From assembly GCF_012927085.1 (NCBI RefSeq), contig NZ_JABBFX010000001.1, forward strand, positions 1 to 64,000: 64,000 bases of DNA. The letters are read 5' to 3'. This document shows, in pieces, positions 10,127 to 18,210 of the stretch; positions within the stretch are counted from its first letter, which is position 1, and each line of letters opens with the position of its first letter. The notes beneath the pieces are model-generated. The model was not told the DNA's origin. It did no database searches and saw only the letters and a list, made by a program, of their open reading frames with translations. This DNA comes from Ramlibacter agri. GTDB taxonomy: Bacteria > Pseudomonadota > Gammaproteobacteria > Burkholderiales > Burkholderiaceae_C. A program made the position numbers and the translations under genes.

Positions 10127-10167
10127 ACTTCCGGACGCAAAAGCCGCAAAGGTCACGCAAAGAACGC
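10127..10167 (+). repeat. Left inverted repeat flanking the GxxExxY gene
   Basis: Reads inward from ACTTCCGGACGCAAA on the plus strand and iterates a short GCAAAG/CGCAAA unit, ending near CGCAAAAGGGAA. It matches the right arm (10574-10630), which reads inward on the minus strand, over almost its full length except for a 12-13 nt gap. Translated in one frame, both arms give a [13 protein letters not shown] peptide. It sits just upstream of trpG and about 20 nt beyond the GxxExxY stop codon. Confidence 0.8.
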
Positions 10168-10188
10168 AAAAGGGAATCAGTGAGGACT

Positions 10189-10563
10189 TCATAGCTTGTT
10201 GACGACCCTGTGGATTCCCTTGACGACAGGGAACGAATGAAAGTTGATCAGGAGCCCGATCTTGTGTCCCGAAAGCCGGAGGTAGGACAGCAATTGCGCT
10301 CGGTGTACGTCCAACACTCCGTCCAAGGCCTTGAGCTCGACGAGCACTGAATCTTCGACAAGAAAGTCAGCACGGTACAAGACGCCGATGTCGCGACCTT
10401 TGTAGTGGCCCGAAATTGGCAACTCTCTGGCGCACCGGAGTCCGCGCTCCGTAAGCTCGATGGCGAACGCCGCCGCGTAAGCACTCTCCAGGAGTCCGAC
10501 TCCGAGCACTCTCTGCACCTCGACCGCCGCCCCGATGATGTCGTGGGAACAGTCCCCCTCCAT
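10189..10563 (-). CDS. GxxExxY protein (PDDEXK_3, PD-(D/E)XK nuclease-like superfamily)
   Basis: Small protein of 124 aa, the usual family length. The name-giving motif is G23-L-L-E26-S-A-Y29. The nuclease-like core is D66 (RADFLVEDS) and E76-L-K78 (VLVELKAL), followed by [13 protein letters not shown] and GLLINFHS. Real activity of the family is not established to my knowledge. ATG at 10563 has AAGGAA about 9 nt upstream. A longer version from ATG 10647 would overlap the trpE stop as ATGA but only adds residues translated from the repeat. It is cotranscribed within the trp operon and bracketed by inverted repeats, so it looks like an inserted cassette. Confidence 0.88.
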   Translation of the reverse strand: MEGDCSHDIIGAAVEVQRVLGVGLLESAYAAAFAIELTERGLRCARELPISGHYKGRDIGVLYRADFLVEDSVLVELKALDGVLDVHRAQLLSYLRLSGHKIGLLINFHSFPVVKGIHRVVNKL

Positions 10564-10573
10564 TTCAGGCTGT

Positions 10574-10630
10574 TCCTTTTGCGTCCTTTGCGTAACCTTT
10601 TCGCCCTTTGCGCCCTTTGCGTCCGGAAGT
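10574..10630 (-). repeat. Right inverted repeat flanking the GxxExxY gene
   Basis: On the minus strand this begins ACTTCCGGACGCAAAGGGC and continues as repeated GCAAAGG/GCGAAAAGG units to CGCAAAAGGAA, mirroring 10127-10167 in inverted orientation. It starts 14 nt after the trpE stop codon and also supplies the likely ribosome-binding sequence of the GxxExxY gene. Confidence 0.8.
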
Positions 10631-10643
10631 TGGATGTCGGTCT

Positions 10644-12167
10644 TCATTCCAACCCCTCCTCGACCAACTCGGACGCGCGCAGCAAGGCCCGCGCCTTGGC
10701 TTCGGTTTCCTTCCACTCCATCTCTGGAACGGAGTCGGCCACCACGCCTGCAGCCGCCTGCACATAAAGGGTGGAATCCTTGATGATGCCGGTCCGGATC
10801 GCGATCGCCACGTCCATGTCGCCCGCGTAGCTGAGGTAGCCGCAGGCGCCGCCGTACAGACCGCGCTTGTTCGGTTCCAGCTGGTCGATCAGTTCCATCG
10901 CGTGCACCTTCGGCGCGCCGGTCAGCGTGCCGGCCGGGAAGGTGGCGCGCAGGACGTCCATGTTGCTCATGCCGTCCTTGAGGATGCCTTCGACGTTGCT
11001 CACGATGTGCATCACGTGGCTGTAACGCTCCACCGCGAACGCCTCGGTCACCTTCACCGTGCCGGTCTTGGCGATGCGGCCGATGTCGTTGCGCGCCAGG
11101 TCGATCAGCATCACGTGCTCGGCCCGCTCCTTCTGGTCGGCCACCAGCTCCTTCTGCACAGCCTCGTCGACCTCAGGCGTCGCACCGCGCGGGCGCGTGC
11201 CGGCCAGCGGCCGGATGGTCACCTTCTCGCCGGCGTCCGTGTACTCGTGCCGCACCAGGATCTCCGGCGAGGCTCCCACCACATGGAAGTCGCCGCCGCC
11301 GCTGGCCAGCGTGCCGGTGAGGTTGTAGTAGTACATGTAGGGGCTGGGGTTCAGCGAACGCAGCGCCCGGTACAGCGACAGCGGCGACTCGGTGTAGCGC
11401 TTCTTGATGCGCTGGCCCACCTGCACCTGCATGAAGTCGCCGGCGGCGATCAGCTCCTTGGCCCGGTCCACGGCCTTCAGGTAGTCGGCCTTCGCGAATT
11501 CGCGTTCGGCCGGGAAGCTTTCGGTCTGCTTCACCACCGGGGCGCTCACCGAGTACTTCAGCTGCTCCTTCAGTTCGCGCAGGCGCTTCTTGCCGTTGCT
11601 GTACGCCTCCGCCTTGCCAGGGTCGGCATAGACGATCAGGTACAGCTTGCCCGAGAGGTTGTCGATGACCGCCAGCTCCTCGCATTGCAGCAGCAGGATG
11701 TCCGGGCAATGCAGCGTGTCCTGCGGGCAGCTCGCTTCGAGCTTCTTCTCGATGTAGCGCACCGTGTCGTAGCCGAAGTAGCCGGCCAGGCCACCGCAGA
11801 AGCGCGGCAGCCCCGGCCGCAGGGCTACCTTGAAGCGCTTCTGGTAGGCCTCGATGAAATCCAGCGGATTGCCGGCGGCCGTCTCGACGACCTGGCCGTC
11901 GGTGACGACCTCGGTCTTGGCCTCGGCGCCGAAACCGCTCGCGCGCAGGAAGGTGCGCGCCGGCAGGCCGATGAAGCTGTAGCGCCCGAAGCGCTCGCCG
12001 CCGACGACGGACTCCAGCAGGAAGCTGAGCTTGCCGCCGCCACGGGCGTGCGCCAGCTTCAGGTAAAGCGAGAGCGGGGTTTCGAGGTCCGCGAAGGCCT
12101 CGGCAATGAGGGGAATGCGGTTGTAGCCTTGCAACGCAAGGCTCTTGAATTCGAGTTCGGTGATCAA
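10644..12167 (-). CDS. trpE: Anthranilate synthase component I
   Basis: Converts chorismate to anthranilate, 507 aa. The N-terminal feedback domain contains LETPLSLYLKL (the LLES-like tryptophan site is LLESVVGGERFGRYSFIG). The C-terminal chorismate-binding domain has VGQRIKKRY, HVVGASPEILVR, IRPLAGTRPRG, LIDLARNDIGRI and YSHVMHIVSNV. No ATG fits; TTG at 12167 with GGAGG 7 nt upstream gives the family-typical N terminus MITELEFKSLALQGYNR. It is preceded by a leader peptide and hairpin. Confidence 0.97.
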   Translation of the reverse strand: MITELEFKSLALQGYNRIPLIAEAFADLETPLSLYLKLAHARGGGKLSFLLESVVGGERFGRYSFIGLPARTFLRASGFGAEAKTEVVTDGQVVETAAGNPLDFIEAYQKRFKVALRPGLPRFCGGLAGYFGYDTVRYIEKKLEASCPQDTLHCPDILLLQCEELAVIDNLSGKLYLIVYADPGKAEAYSNGKKRLRELKEQLKYSVSAPVVKQTESFPAEREFAKADYLKAVDRAKELIAAGDFMQVQVGQRIKKRYTESPLSLYRALRSLNPSPYMYYYNLTGTLASGGGDFHVVGASPEILVRHEYTDAGEKVTIRPLAGTRPRGATPEVDEAVQKELVADQKERAEHVMLIDLARNDIGRIAKTGTVKVTEAFAVERYSHVMHIVSNVEGILKDGMSNMDVLRATFPAGTLTGAPKVHAMELIDQLEPNKRGLYGGACGYLSYAGDMDVAIAIRTGIIKDSTLYVQAAAGVVADSVPEMEWKETEAKARALLRASELVEEGLE

Positions 12168-12253
12168 GGGTGAGCCTCCACAAGCTCGGCGGCCTAGACG
12201 CTTTCAGCGGCCGCGGGATCCGGTGATGTCGCGGCGAAGGCCGGGACGCGGGG

Positions 12254-12271
12254 GCACGGGCTGTCCCGTGC
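12254..12271 (-). terminator. Possible trp attenuator hairpin
   Basis: A perfect 7-bp hairpin GCACGGG-ACAG-CCCGTGC immediately follows the leader ORF stop. Upstream segments can form alternatives: 12325-12333 with 12290-12299 (nine pairs and one bulge, enclosing the two Trp codons), and 12281-12285 with 12268-12272, which would compete with the hairpin. No U-run follows, so intrinsic termination is uncertain; it could act through translation or Rho. Confidence 0.5.
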
Positions 12272-12273
12272 GA

Positions 12274-12357
12274 TCAGGTGCGCACTTGAACAGGCTTGCG
12301 CCAGGGCCAGGCCCCCCGGTCGCTGCAACCTGTGATCGTCGTGCGGTGGATGAACAT
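12274..12357 (-). CDS. trpL: Putative trp leader peptide (27 aa) with Trp-Pro-Trp
   Basis: A short ORF too small for normal ORF calling, read ATG TTC ATC CAC to ACC TGA. Codons 17-19 are TGG-CCC-TGG (Trp-Pro-Trp), with the segment GAWPWRKP. It lies between a likely promoter and trpE, directly before a strong hairpin and with mutually exclusive pairings, which is the layout of ribosome-mediated attenuation. No Shine-Dalgarno precedes it and the -10 element ends only 10 nt upstream, so the transcript may be nearly leaderless. This is an interpretation of sequence only. Confidence 0.6.
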   Translation of the reverse strand: MFIHRTTITGCSDRGAWPWRKPVQVRT

Positions 12358-12367
12358 ACGAACGGAC

Positions 12368-12376
12368 AGTGTAGCA
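12368..12376 (-). promoter_or_regulatory. Extended -10 promoter for the trp leader/trpE
   Basis: Minus strand TGCTACACT is an extended -10 (TG-N-TACACT). A TTGACG at 12395-12400 is 21 nt away, too far for a normal -35. It lies in the 348-nt gap (12168-12515) between trpE and the divergent chalcone-isomerase-like gene. The remainder of that gap shows only the leader ORF, the hairpin and untranslated sequence before trpE. Confidence 0.5.
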
Positions 12377-12515
12377 AACGCATTCGCCGGCGGCCGTCAA
12401 TCGCAGGAAAGACACAACAGGACCGCAAAAACCCTCTGGTACTCGGCGGGACCACGCGTGACAATCCGTAACGGTTAAGTGAACGACCGTTCGATTTCCT
12501 ACGACGGAGACACAC

Positions 12516-13103
12516 ATGCGACTCAACCGACTGCTCGCCTGCGCCCTGCTCGCAGGCTGCATGCTGCCCTGGGCGGCGCGGGCCGAAGTCACCCTGTCCG
12601 GCGTGAAGTACGAAGACGCCACCGAGGTGCGAGGCAGCAAGCTGCAGCTCAATGGAGCGGGCATCCGCTACAAGGGCCCGTTCAAGGTCTACACGGCCGC
12701 CCTCTACATCGGCAAGAAGGCTGGCACCCCCGAAGAAATCTACGCCTCGCCCGGGCCCAAGCGCATCACGGTGACCATGCTGCGCGACATCGACGCCAGC
12801 GAGCTGGGCAAGCTGTTCGTGCGCGGCGTCGAGGACAACATGGAGAAGGCGCAGATGGCGCGGCTGATCCCCGGCCTCATGCGCATGAGCCAGATCTTCA
12901 GCGACCACAAGCACCTGAACACCGGCGAGAGCTTCACGGTGGACTGGGTGCCGGGCACCGGCACGATCGTCGCGGTGCGCGGCGTGGCCCAGGGCGAGCC
13001 CTTCAAGGAGCCGGAGTTCTTCAACGCGCTGCTGCGCATCTGGCTGGGCCCGGTGCCGGCGGACTGGAAGCTGAAGGACAGCCTGCTCGGCAAGCCGGCT
13101 TGA
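12516..13103 (+). CDS. Chalcone isomerase-like secreted protein (Chalcone_3)
   Basis: Exported protein of 195 aa with signal peptide MRLNRLLACALLAGCMLPWAARA. The mature part (VTLSGVKYEDATEV, GIRYKGPFKVYTAALYIGKK, FNALLRIWLGPVP) resembles the bacterial chalcone-isomerase-like family, which binds small or fatty-acid-like ligands rather than making flavonoids. The ATG has GGAGAC upstream. Convergent with gph, with one base between the stops. The role is unknown. Confidence 0.85.
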   Translation: MRLNRLLACALLAGCMLPWAARAEVTLSGVKYEDATEVRGSKLQLNGAGIRYKGPFKVYTAALYIGKKAGTPEEIYASPGPKRITVTMLRDIDASELGKLFVRGVEDNMEKAQMARLIPGLMRMSQIFSDHKHLNTGESFTVDWVPGTGTIVAVRGVAQGEPFKEPEFFNALLRIWLGPVPADWKLKDSLLGKPA

Positions 13104-13104
13104 T

Positions 13105-13752
13105 TCAAAGCACCTTCAGCACGTCCACCAGCGAGTCGACGTAGCCGTTCGCGTCGACTTCGCGCACCGGCCGCCCGTGGTTGTACCCGTAGGTCACCAG
13201 GACCACGGGGCAACCGGCGGCGCGCGCCGCCGCGGCGTCGTTGCTCGAGTCGCCCACCATCAAGGTCTGCGCCGGCAAGGTGCCCAACGCGGCGCAGGTT
13301 TTCAGCAGCGGCAGCGGGTCCGGCTTCTTGCGCTCGAAGGCGTCACCGCCGAACACCAGTTCGAAAGCGCCGGCCAGCCCCTTGGCCCGCAGCAGCTCGC
13401 GCGCGAATTCGGTCGGCTTGTTGGTGAGGCATGCCAGCCGCAGGCCGGCCGCGCGCAATTGCGCTACGCCCTCGGCCACGCCGGGATAGACCTGCGAATG
13501 CCGACCGTTGATGGTGGGATAGATGCGGTGGTAGGCGTCCCAGGCGGGCTCGTACAGCGACGCTGGCGCGCCGACGTGCGCCAGCGTCGTGCGCAGCAGG
13601 TGTTCGGTGCCCTTGCCGATGAAGCCTTCGATGGTTTCCTTGGGAACCGCGGGCCAGCCGAGCTCGGCCAGGGTGCCGGCTAGCGCGGCACTGAAATCGC
13701 CCAGGGTGTCGACGAGCGTTCCGTCGAGGTCGATGATCGCGGCTTGCAGCAT
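13105..13752 (-). CDS. gph: Phosphoglycolate phosphatase (HAD superfamily)
   Basis: Hydrolyses 2-phosphoglycolate, 215 aa. HAD motif I is IIDLDGTLVDTLGD, motif II LACLTNKPTEFA, the lysine of motif III lies in ERKKPDPLPLLKTC, and motif IV is MVGDSSNDAAAARAAG. In related genomes rpe, gph and trpE are often adjacent; here rpe is about 3.3 kb away and the chalcone-isomerase gene separates gph from trpE. Confidence 0.93.
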   Translation of the reverse strand: MLQAAIIDLDGTLVDTLGDFSAALAGTLAELGWPAVPKETIEGFIGKGTEHLLRTTLAHVGAPASLYEPAWDAYHRIYPTINGRHSQVYPGVAEGVAQLRAAGLRLACLTNKPTEFARELLRAKGLAGAFELVFGGDAFERKKPDPLPLLKTCAALGTLPAQTLMVGDSSNDAAAARAAGCPVVLVTYGYNHGRPVREVDANGYVDSLVDVLKVL

Positions 13753-13782
13753 GCGCCGAGCATAACGGCGCGCGCCGCGCCG

Positions 13783-14145
13783 CTAGGCGCCGGTCGCGCC
13801 GCCCTGGCTGCCGCCCGGATCGCTGCCCGCGCTGCTGCTGGCTGCCGCCGCCGCGGCCTGCGCGCCGCGGTGCGCGCCGGACGCTTCGCCGCCCTTGCGG
13901 CCGGCCGCGCGCGCTTCCTCGGAGTCGAATTCGTGGGCGGTGCCGCGCTCGTGCGCCGCCTTGCCGCCCTTGCTGCCGGCCTCGCGCGCTTCCTCGGAGG
14001 TGAACTCGTGGGCGGTGCCGCGCTCATGCGCCGCGCGTCCGCCCTGGCTGGCGATCTCGCGCTGGCGCTCGGGGTCCATCGAGGCGAAGCCGCGGCCGAA
14101 GCTGCGGGCCGGCGGGCCGCCGCCGGGAGGGGTGCTGGATGCCAT
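13783..14145 (-). CDS. KGG-repeat stress protein (GsiB/YciG-like)
   Basis: Hydrophilic 120-aa protein with FASMDPERQREIASQGG followed by two near-identical units of the form GG(R/K)AAHERGTAHEF-(T/D)-SEEAR, then an Ala/Ser/Gly-rich tail. The repeats match the stress-induced KGG motif of glucose-starvation and conidiation-type proteins, which are thought to be disordered protectants. The start at 14145 has AGGAGC upstream. It is next to catalase HPII, which fits a general stress role. Confidence 0.85.
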   Translation of the reverse strand: MASSTPPGGGPPARSFGRGFASMDPERQREIASQGGRAAHERGTAHEFTSEEAREAGSKGGKAAHERGTAHEFDSEEARAAGRKGGEASGAHRGAQAAAAAASSSAGSDPGGSQGGATGA

Positions 14146-14262
14146 GGATAGCTCCTGAATGATTTCTTCTGGCAACCATTGAGCAGCCGGCAGAGCTGGC
14201 AAGCAGTAGGTGGCGCGGAAAATACCTTGTAGGACTCTCCTGCCGCCGGGTTGCGCCTGCGC

Positions 14263-16422
14263 CTACGCGGGCACCTGCTCGACGAGCGCGCGCGTCCAAT
14301 GCCGGTGCTTGGCGATCGCGGCGATGAAGTCCTGCGCCATCTGCAGGCGCGCGGTCGGTTCGTTGCTGCCGAACACCACGCCCGCGGGCGCCGGCACGTC
14401 GTCGGCGACCACGCCGGCCAGCCGCAGCAGTTGCACCGACTCGCCGATGAGGCACAGCGCCTTGCAGTGCTTGTACGCCTCCAGCACGAAGTGCACCGCG
14501 TTGCCGTCCTTGGCCAGCGCTTCGGCGGCGGCCGCGCCGCCCGGCACCAGCACCGCGTCGAACATCACCGAGGGCATGTTCTGGAAGGTGTGGTCCGCAG
14601 GCACTTGCTGGCCCGAAGACGAAGAGACCGGCCCCAGCTGCGCCGCCACCACCTTGGTCGTGGCGCCCGCATCCAGCAGCGCCTGCTGGATCACCTTCAT
14701 CGCGCCCAGCTCCGCGCCAGGCGCCAGCAGGATCGCGACCTTGCGCGTCTGGATCGTGTTGCCGTTGCCTTCCATGCTGAGCGAAGGCGCGGACTCCACC
14801 AGCGCCTTGGTGGCGGGCGCCTCGCGGAAGCCCGAACGGCCCGCCGCCGCCTTGGGGTCCGGCACGGCGATGCCCAGCGGCTCGGCCACCTTGCGCGCCA
14901 GCCGCATGTCCACGTGCGCCAGGTTGTCCACCACGCGCTGGCGGATCGCCGGCGTTTCCACCTTGGACAGCTCGAACTGGTAGCCCGCGATGATGTGTTC
15001 CTTCTCCGCCGCGCTCTGGCTGTTCCAGAACAGCGTGGCCTGCGAGAAGTGGTCGTCGAAGCTGGGGCTGCGGCGCCGGATCTTGGGCGACTCCAGCGCC
15101 TCGGGGTAGCTCTGGAAACCCTGCTCGCCGCCGTCGACCCGGAACTCCGAGCCGTTGCCCAGCGTGTTGGGCTCGTAGGCCACGCGTCCCTTGTTGATCA
15201 GCATGCGGTGCATGCCATCGCGCTGGAAGTTGTGGAAGGGGCAGACGCCGCGGTTGATCGGCAACTCGTGGAAGTTGGCGCCACCCAGGCGCGACAGCTG
15301 CGTGTCGGTGTACGAGAACAGGCGGCCCTGCAGCAGCGGGTCGGCGGTGAAGTCGATGCCCGGCACCACGTGCCCGGGGTGGAAGGCCACCTGCTCCGTT
15401 TCCGCGAAGAAGTTGTCCGGGTTGCGATTGAGCACCAGCCGGCCGACGGTGGTGATGGGCACCACTTCCTCCGGCACCAGCTTGGTCGGGTCCAGCAGGT
15501 CGAAGCCCAGGCGACCCGCGCGGTCCTCGTCGATCAGCTGCAGGCCCAGTTCCCATTCGGGGAAATCACCGCGCTCGATGGCGTCCCACAGGTCGCGGCG
15601 GTGGAAGTCCGGGTCCTTGCCGGCGATCTTCTGCGCCTCGTCCCAGGCCAGGCCGTGCTTCCCCAGCTTGGGCCGCCAGTGGAACTTGACGAAGTGCGAC
15701 ACGCCGCGCGCGTTGACGAGGCGGAAGGTGTGGACCCCGAAGCCTTCCATCATGCGGTAGCTGCGCGGGAGGGCACGGTCGCTCATCACCCACATCAGCA
15801 TGTGCGCGCTCTCGGGCATCAGCGACACGAAGTCCCAGAAGGTGTCGTGCGCACTGGCTGCCTGCGGCATCTCGTTGTGCGGCTCCGCCTTGATGGCGTG
15901 CACGAGGTCCGGGAACTTCATCGCGTCCTGGATGAAGAACACCGGGATGTTGTTGCCCACCAGGTCGTAGTTGCCTTCGCGCGTGTAGAACTTGACGGCG
16001 AAGCCGCGCACGTCGCGCACGGTGTCGGCGCTGCCGCGCGAACCCACCACGGTGGAGAAGCGCACGAACACCGGCGTCCGGCTGCCCACTTCCTGCAGGA
16101 AATCAGCCTTCGTGTATTCCACCAGCGGCCGGGTCAGCTCGAAGTAGCCGTGCGCGGCCGCGCCACGCGCGTGCACCACCCGCTCGGGGATGCGCTCGTG
16201 GTCGAAGTGGGTGATCTTCTCCCGCAGGATGAAGTCTTCCAGCAGGCTGGGGCCGCGCAGCCCCGCCTTGAGGGAATTGTGGTTGTCGGGCAGGACGACG
16301 CCCTGGTTGGTCGTGAGCAGGTTCTCGGGGCCCTGCGAGGAGGCTTCCAGCTGCTTTTGGCGGCTGGCGACGGCATCGCCAGCCTTGGTTTTGCGCGAGC
16401 CGTCCGTGCGGGACGAGGCCAT
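14263..16422 (-). CDS. katE: Catalase HPII (large-subunit catalase)
   Basis: Decomposes hydrogen peroxide, 719 aa, matching the large clade-2 catalases. The heme-distal histidine is in [12 protein letters not shown], the asparagine in [10 protein letters not shown], and the proximal tyrosine region is [15 protein letters not shown]. After about residue 560 there is a C-terminal DJ-1/GATase-like domain ([31 protein letters not shown]). The N terminus is a charged extension as in E. coli KatE. Flanked by small stress-type genes. Confidence 0.96.
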   Translation of the reverse strand: MASSRTDGSRKTKAGDAVASRQKQLEASSQGPENLLTTNQGVVLPDNHNSLKAGLRGPSLLEDFILREKITHFDHERIPERVVHARGAAAHGYFELTRPLVEYTKADFLQEVGSRTPVFVRFSTVVGSRGSADTVRDVRGFAVKFYTREGNYDLVGNNIPVFFIQDAMKFPDLVHAIKAEPHNEMPQAASAHDTFWDFVSLMPESAHMLMWVMSDRALPRSYRMMEGFGVHTFRLVNARGVSHFVKFHWRPKLGKHGLAWDEAQKIAGKDPDFHRRDLWDAIERGDFPEWELGLQLIDEDRAGRLGFDLLDPTKLVPEEVVPITTVGRLVLNRNPDNFFAETEQVAFHPGHVVPGIDFTADPLLQGRLFSYTDTQLSRLGGANFHELPINRGVCPFHNFQRDGMHRMLINKGRVAYEPNTLGNGSEFRVDGGEQGFQSYPEALESPKIRRRSPSFDDHFSQATLFWNSQSAAEKEHIIAGYQFELSKVETPAIRQRVVDNLAHVDMRLARKVAEPLGIAVPDPKAAAGRSGFREAPATKALVESAPSLSMEGNGNTIQTRKVAILLAPGAELGAMKVIQQALLDAGATTKVVAAQLGPVSSSSGQQVPADHTFQNMPSVMFDAVLVPGGAAAAEALAKDGNAVHFVLEAYKHCKALCLIGESVQLLRLAGVVADDVPAPAGVVFGSNEPTARLQMAQDFIAAIAKHRHWTRALVEQVPA

Positions 16423-16491
16423 GGGTTATCTCTCCGGGATGGGTTCGGATCCGGGCGCCGGTGGGCGCGGGTGCGTTTGCGAAGGAAAGGG

Positions 16492-16608
16492 TCAGGCGAG
16501 GTCGAAGATGGCGTCCAGCCCGCGCGCAAGCGCGGCCAATGCCAGGACGCCGGCGCCGCCGGCGGCCAGCCACGTCAGCCATTCCGGTATCACGGGTGCG
16601 AGCTCCAT
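16492..16608 (-). CDS. Small single-span membrane protein upstream of katE
   Basis: A 38-aa ORF below usual calling limits, starting MELAPVIPEWLTWLAAGG and containing one hydrophobic helix (about residues 11-30). AAGGAG lies 6 nt before the ATG. It is 69 nt upstream of katE on the same strand, so likely cotranscribed. No family is recognised. Coding status rests on the ribosome site and hydrophobic pattern only. Confidence 0.5.
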   Translation of the reverse strand: MELAPVIPEWLTWLAAGGAGVLALAALARGLDAIFDLA

Positions 16609-16722
16609 CCGGTTCTCCTTCGCCTAGCGGGCGATGCTTTCATCCTGCATTGCACCGCGCCTCAGCCACGCAAGCCGTAGCCCTTCAGCGGGCGCGTTTG
16701 TGGGGCGCCGCCGCCATGCTTC

Positions 16723-16782
16723 GTAGGAGGTGTCCGACAGTGGCTCGGCTCCTTGGCGGACGGCGCTGCGCCGGCGTCCTAC
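16723..16782 (+). repeat. GTAGGA...TCCTAC imperfect palindrome, REP-like
   Basis: GTAGGA at 16723 pairs with TCCTAC at 16777, GTCCG/CGGAC pairs inside, and a GGCGCTGCGCC hairpin lies within. It occupies the 200-nt gap 16609-16808, in which no gene is seen. Related GTAGG-headed structures occur at 14229, 40796 and 62322. Confidence 0.45.
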
Positions 16783-16808
16783 CGCGCGCCGCGCGGCTGC
16801 GCAGCACC

Positions 16809-17066
16809 ATGGGCGCCATGAGACAGGAAGACAGACAGAAGGACGGCGCGCAACCCGCGCGCGGCGACACCGTCAGCGCTCAGGGCGAGACGCAGGCGCC
16901 GAAGGCCCGCACGCCGAACGAGCACGACGAGTCAGCCGACAGCCAGGCCTCGGAAACCGAAGCGAACCACCGCGTGGGCGACATCGCGCGCAAGGACGTG
17001 GAGAGTGGCAGCAAGGACACCGACAAAGGGCCGGTGCTGGACTCGGCTTACCAGAGGCAGAAATGA
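16809..17066 (+). CDS. Small hydrophilic protein, unknown function
   Basis: 85-aa highly charged protein (MGAMRQEDRQKDG at the start, HRVGDIARKDVESGSKD, ending DKGPVLDSAYQRQK) without hydrophobic segments, likely disordered. ATG at 16818 is an alternative start. It is convergent with rpe, 10 nt apart. Amino-acid composition is unlike the frame-shadow ORFs around it, which supports coding. No family recognised. Confidence 0.55.
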   Translation: MGAMRQEDRQKDGAQPARGDTVSAQGETQAPKARTPNEHDESADSQASETEANHRVGDIARKDVESGSKDTDKGPVLDSAYQRQK

Positions 17067-17076
17067 ACTGCCGGCC

Positions 17077-17763
17077 TTATTTCAATGCAGCGCGCATGCC
17101 GTCGATGACGGCCTTGTAATCGGGCTTGCCGAAGATCGCGCTGCCGGCCACGAAGGTGTCCGCGCCCGCGGCCGCGACGCGCGCGATGTTGTCGCCCTTG
17201 ATGCCGCCATCCACTTCGAGGCGGATGTCGCGGCCGCTCGCGTCGATGCGCTTGCGGGCCTGCTCGATCTTGCGCAGCGCCGAGTCGATGAAGCTCTGGC
17301 CGCCGAAGCCCGGGTTGACGCTCATGATCAGGATCAGGTCGATGTCCTCGATCACCCAATCCAGAACGTCGAGCGGCTGCGCCGGGTTGAAGGTGAGGCC
17401 GGCCTTCACGCCCTTGGACTTGATCGCCTGCACGCTGCGGTGCACGTGCGCCGACGCGTCCGGGTGGAAGCTGATGTAGTCGGCCCCGGCCTCCGCGAAC
17501 GCCTGCGCCAGCGCATCGACCGGCTGCACCATCAGGTGCACGTCGATCGGCACGGCCTGGCCATCGGGCGTCTTCGCATGCGGCTTCAGCGCGCCGCACA
17601 CCATCGGGCCGAAGGTGAGGTTCGGCACGTAGTGGTTGTCCATCACGTCGAAGTGGATCCAGTCCGCACCCGCTGCGATCACGTTGCGGACCTCTTCGCC
17701 CAGGCGGGCGAAATCGGCGGACAGGATGGACGGGGCGATGCGATAGGTGGGACGCTGGCTCAT
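17077..17763 (-). CDS. rpe: Ribulose-phosphate 3-epimerase
   Basis: Interconverts ribulose-5-phosphate and xylulose-5-phosphate; TIM barrel of 228 aa. Metal and catalytic motifs: [60 protein letters not shown] and FVAGSAIFG. The start at 17763 is set by the conserved N terminus; the open frame continues upstream without a plausible start. Divergent from apaG. Confidence 0.96.
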   Translation of the reverse strand: MSQRPTYRIAPSILSADFARLGEEVRNVIAAGADWIHFDVMDNHYVPNLTFGPMVCGALKPHAKTPDGQAVPIDVHLMVQPVDALAQAFAEAGADYISFHPDASAHVHRSVQAIKSKGVKAGLTFNPAQPLDVLDWVIEDIDLILIMSVNPGFGGQSFIDSALRKIEQARKRIDASGRDIRLEVDGGIKGDNIARVAAAGADTFVAGSAIFGKPDYKAVIDGMRAALK

Positions 17764-17817
17764 GCCCCGATTGTCTCCTAGCAAGAGCCGGGCCGCCGTT
17801 CGGTTTAGCATTGACCC

Positions 17818-18198
17818 ATGGACAAGTATGCGTTCCGCGTCGAAGTCCAGCCCCAATACCTGCCGGAGCAATCTGCGCCGGCGCAAGGGCTGTACAGCTT
17901 CGCCTACACCATCACGGTCACCAATACCGGCGAGGTGCCCGCCCAACTGATTGCACGGCACTGGCTCATCACCAACGAGCTGGGGCAGGTCGAGGAGGTG
18001 AAAGGCCTCGGCGTTATCGGCCAGCAGCCCTTGCTGAAGCCCGGCGAATCCTTCGAATACACCAGCGGCTGCCGCCTGCGCACACCCAGCGGCACCATGC
18101 AGGGCAGTTACTTCTGCGTGGCCGAGGACGGCGAGCGCTTCGATGTCGAGGTCCCGCTCTTCGTGCTGGACGACGGCAGCCACCGCGTGCTGCATTGA
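17818..18198 (+). CDS. apaG: ApaG domain protein
   Basis: 126-aa FN3-like beta-sandwich protein. Conserved segments are [61 protein letters not shown] and GTMQGSY. Associated with Co2+/Mg2+ resistance in enterobacteria; the biochemical role is unclear. Divergent from rpe and 12 nt before the antiporter gene. Confidence 0.95.
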   Translation: MDKYAFRVEVQPQYLPEQSAPAQGLYSFAYTITVTNTGEVPAQLIARHWLITNELGQVEEVKGLGVIGQQPLLKPGESFEYTSGCRLRTPSGTMQGSYFCVAEDGERFDVEVPLFVLDDGSHRVLH

Positions 18199-18210
18199 AA
18201 GATTGAACCC

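Noticed and set aside
9567..10202. Plus-strand open frame over trpG and the left inverted repeat
   Set aside because: It is antisense to trpG; the [14 protein letters not shown] segment near its end is translation of the repeat, not evidence of a gene.
12168..12914. Several minus-strand open frames of 150-236 codons upstream of trpE
   Set aside because: They overlap the chalcone-isomerase-like gene in antisense and show no family features; only the short Trp-rich leader ORF is well placed.
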